From a virus: a stretch of 64,000 nucleotides of DNA. Location: positions 30,715 to 94,714 of IMG/VR virus record IMGVR_UViG_3300041964_000082. The stretch is one strand, 5' to 3'. The notes below the pieces were generated by a model. It made no database searches. It saw only the letters and a program-made list of their open reading frames with translations, and had not been told where the DNA came from. Every line of letters starts with the position of its first letter. Position 1 is the first letter of the stretch. Shown here in pieces: positions 61,412 through 64,000 of the stretch. Made by a program: the position numbers and the translations under genes.

Positions 61412-61860
61412 AACCAGGAACGATCGAACTCTACGCAGGCGGCATGATGCTCTTACTGGAACTATTCACTGAGGGGACTTTTCCGCGCGAAGATCTTGAG
61501 CCAACAGGCATCACTATCTCACCCTATGGAACGCCCGCGACAGACGGTACAACCTATCACATGAGCATCTGGAACTTGACGGTATTGCTAACTGAAAAAG
61601 ATGCTGAGAAATTAGCAAGAATGTATCGGCTCAGCAAAAGTCAAAATATTTTGATAGTCGATCGCACCGATCGCTATTGGGAACCCACACAAACCAGAGC
61701 GATCGCGTCTGGAGACGTGGCAGTCGTAGAAGACGGAATGACAGGTTACTTTGCTCAGTTTTATGGGCGAATCACTCAGGCGATCAAGCAAGACAAAGAA
61801 GGTAGAATGCGGGCGATACAGTTACAGTTGACCGAAACTGACAAAGTGCCGATCGCATGA
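61408..61860 (+). CDS. Minor tail-associated protein (150 aa)
   Basis: MKPGTIELYAGGMMLLLELF, GTTYHMSIWNLTVLLTEKDA, IVDRTDRYWEPTQTRAIASG. Overlaps the tape measure by TGA/ATG and is followed by ATGA overlap. Position between tape measure and hub suggests distal tail or similar; family not identified. Confidence 0.55.
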   Translation: MKPGTIELYAGGMMLLLELFTEGTFPREDLEPTGITISPYGTPATDGTTYHMSIWNLTVLLTEKDAEKLARMYRLSKSQNILIVDRTDRYWEPTQTRAIASGDVAVVEDGMTGYFAQFYGRITQAIKQDKEGRMRAIQLQLTETDKVPIA

Positions 61861-62109
61861 GCATGAGCGAAGATCTGCAATTACTAAAGCAATTAGGCTT
61901 GTCGCTGGTACTGCGCAATGGGCAATGGTATTGCGGTCAATTTGCGGCGACTTCGAGGGCGATGAAGGCTATTTAGACGAACATGGAAGGATTGATGGGC
62001 TTCTATACAATGCCGGGGTAGCTGATACCATCCCTAAAGCGATCGCGCTTGCTGTTGTCGCTCGTCAAAGTGTGCGGCAGCGATCGAAGAATTGAAATTA
62101 AATCAGTAG
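61857..62109 (+). CDS. Small tail-operon protein (about 83 aa, one or two indels)
   Basis: MSMSEDLQLLKQLGLSLVLR, WYCG-GDFEGDEGYLDEHGR, GLLYNAGVADTIPKAIALAV, CAAAIEELKLNQ. Breaks near 61940 and 62075. ATGA overlap with the previous gene. Function unknown. Confidence 0.5.
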
Positions 62110-62142
62110 GAATTCTCACGGCAGCTTATCTAGCGCTGCCTA

Positions 62143-63983
62143 ATGACCGTCGATCGCAGTTCCCGCCCTTTCAAAATCGTCGTTGCTGCGCCTGGTGAAT
62201 CGATCGCGCAAGGTCTGGATGTAACCGCGATCGTTAAGTCGTTCAGCGGTAGCTGCAACCTACTCGATCAAAGTGGAATTCAATCTTGGACAGGCGACAT
62301 AGTATTAAATGCTTATTCGCCAGGAATCACGATCGAGTGCAACCCCAGACGCGATCGCAGTTCGTTGGGCACGTGGCAATCGTGTAGTGATTTGGCTGGC
62401 AGACAGTACAGGTGCGCTAGTCAGATATAAGACGGTTCACATCCTCAAAGAACCGCTACCGCCCACGCCAAGAGTCCGCCCAACTATCACCCTAGACATT
62501 GGTGATAAGCTTGCGCTCCTTGACTTTAGGCAACCACCGGGGATGAAAGCGGCGTTGCACCCGGTACAACCAGCACTCGATCGGATGTCGTAGGCATCCC
62601 TGCTACGGGCGGCAGGGGCAGGCAATCTCACCGGATCAATTCCTGGTGATGTAATTGCCCATTGCAAAAGTTAGGCAGTGAAGGTTTATCCAGCAGGCAG
62701 GGCAGATTGCTTTGCCGCTGGAGATATCTCTGGTGTGATGCCACTGGAGATGTTCGCGCTTCGGCAATTCCTGACGATGAGGACGCAACCGCACCACGCC
62801 TGAATAGTAATCAGCAAGACGAACTTGGATGAAGCGATCAGCAGCGATGAAACGCCTTGTCGAAAATTGTCCGGTGTACGGGTATGACATATTACGAAGT
62901 TTACGGACGACTACATCAAAAGCACTGTTGAAACGTGGGGGCCAGCGCGAGCGTAAGCCCCAACGCAGGCGGCATCACAATCTTTGACAGAAGAAACGAT
63001 CGAGGAGTCTTGGGGACCAAACTCACGAACCGTCAGAACTACCGAGTAGAACGCGCGGGCTTGTCTTCCGATGTATGAGAGCATTCGAATTGCCTAGTGA
63101 CTAGCCTCGATCAAGAGGAAAACGTTCGTCTACGACCAGGATTAGAAGGGAAGCTGCTACGGATTGAGAAGCATGTTCGCAAAGCCTATGGCGTGGCACT
63201 GCGCGAATATTACGCCACCACAATCTGCGCAAGAGCATGGCAAACAATCGATCTAACATGAATCGCGGGCTGAGCGCACAATCACGACTATCGACTACAG
63301 CCTAGAGCAGACGATCGGAGTCTACAGCGATACGTCAGAACCACAGGGCGCGATCTTGCCTGGTGAAGATTGGACGTTTGGTAACCCTGCTTTTTTAGTG
63401 CCTTCTGCCGCTGAGAATCAAACCTGGAAAGAGGTCTATAAGGGTGAATGGAAATACACGAAATCGACCTATGAAGCAGTTGCGCGGGCATTTCCAGAGG
63501 TGATCGAGGCGATGCTGCCGGATACGCCAACCTCGGCAAAGTTGGGGATCTTGCTCACCGATAACAGACCGTAACTAGCAACTCAGGACAGGCGCAACCG
63601 CCTGCACCCGATCGACGGAAACCGAAAACAACCACAGAAGAAAGACCGATCGAAGGTGTGGCAGAATTCCGCTCTTACGCAGGCGCAGAGTATCAGGAGA
63701 GAGAGCGCACCTACGATGTACCCTACGCCGATCAAGAAGAGTTAAACGCCACAGCAAGACGACTAGGCAACTTACTGATCGGGCGACATTAGGGCAGAAT
63801 ATCGAGTTCGCGCTGAGTGACTATTGGCTGAACGATCGACCACCATTGCAGACAATATCGGTGATTGAGCCTGACAGTCGTGAGTATAAATTCCTGCTGA
63901 ATAATATTGCGATCGCGTTCGATAACCGCACCTGTTTTTTAGGGGGCGATGGCATTTGGCTAGGGGAGATTGTTGATGACTAA
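62143..63983 (+). CDS. Baseplate hub/tail tip-like protein (several indels)
   Basis: About 610 aa. SRPFKIVVAAPGESIAQGLD, IAVRWARGNRVVIWLADSTG, PTITLDIGDKLALLDFRQP, FDRRNDRGVLGTKLTNRQNY, EENVRLRPGLEGKLLRIEKH, LREYYATTICARAWQTIDL, TTIDYSLEQTIGVYSDTSEP, IAIAFDNRTCFLGGDGIWLG. The repeated beta-rich plan and position after the tape measure fit a tail hub or tip protein. Breaks near 62310, 62550, 62680, 62890, 63080, 63260 and 63575, 63790. Confidence 0.55.
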
Positions 63984-64000
63984 ACGCCTGAAGCTACCTT
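63976..64000 (+). CDS. Start of a downstream gene (partial)
   Basis: ATG 63976 (MTKRLKLP...) overlaps the hub gene's stop by eight bases and continues beyond the window. Too short to identify. Confidence 0.5.

Noticed and set aside
1-64000. tRNA genes, rRNA genes, CRISPR arrays, retron or diversity-generating reverse transcriptase
   Set aside because: No cloverleaf, rRNA, repeat-spacer or reverse-transcriptase motifs were recognised by eye in either strand.
1-64000. Integrase, excisionase or attachment sites proving a prophage
   Set aside because: No tyrosine or serine recombinase motif was found; the inverted repeat at 31416-31506 alone is not evidence of an att site.

Overview
The window is almost certainly a piece of a tailed cyanobacterial virus or prophage. 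The HIP1 octamer GCGATCGC and its CGATCG core recur throughout, as in cyanobacterial chromosomes and the elements adapted to them. Nearly every recognisable gene is viral: primase-helicase, single-strand annealing protein, small and large terminase, DUF4055-type portal, scaffold, coat protein, MuF-type head protein, tail tube, frameshifted tail chaperone, tape measure, fibre-like and hub-like proteins. The long tape measure and tube suggest a long-tailed virion. I see no integrase, tRNA, rRNA, CRISPR array or clear host gene, so prophage versus free phage (or phage-plasmid) cannot be decided from this window.

Layout. (1) About 1-5970, leftward: replication and recombination (CHC2/TOPRIM primase fused to a RecA-like helicase, CoiA-like nuclease, HNH-AP2 nuclease, annealing protein, C5 methyltransferase), read from a near-consensus promoter. 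(2) About 6050-17470: two divergent XRE regulator switches at 6.1 and 12.3 kb with palindromic operators, a GIY-YIG/HTH fusion, a beta-class DNA methyltransferase with an internal HTH-like segment, and many small leftward genes. (3) 17.5-22.1 kb, rightward: a run of very small unknown genes with structured or repeated leaders. (4) 22.1-23.6 kb: a TnpB-only IS200/IS605 element with a divergent ribbon-helix-helix gene. (5) 24-31.8 kb: small genes, an SF2 helicase and membrane proteins. (6) 44.2-32 kb, leftward: packaging and head genes, then fibre-like genes, in a tight operon. (7) 45-47.4 kb: regulators, including a sigma-70 family factor. (8) 47.5-64 kb, rightward: a giant MuF-headed multidomain protein, then the tail genes, leaving the window at the right edge.

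Two things stand out. The terminase large subunit carries a 334-residue class 1 mini-intein, and a complete HNH homing-endonuclease gene lies inside the intein coding sequence in a different reading frame. The MuF protein reads as a polyvalent protein of about 1,800 residues: MuF, membrane segment, alpha/beta hydrolase with a visible Ser-Asp-His set, degenerate metalloprotease-like segment, GNAT acetyltransferase and a long coiled coil. Six GIY-YIG or HNH nucleases are scattered through the window.

A caution for all users: dozens of long genes are split by single-base indels, mostly one base missing from short homopolymers, with the conserved reading resuming directly in the next frame. This looks like sequencing or assembly error rather than decay. 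Where I give one gene across such breaks, the interval is the reconstructed gene and the breaks are described.
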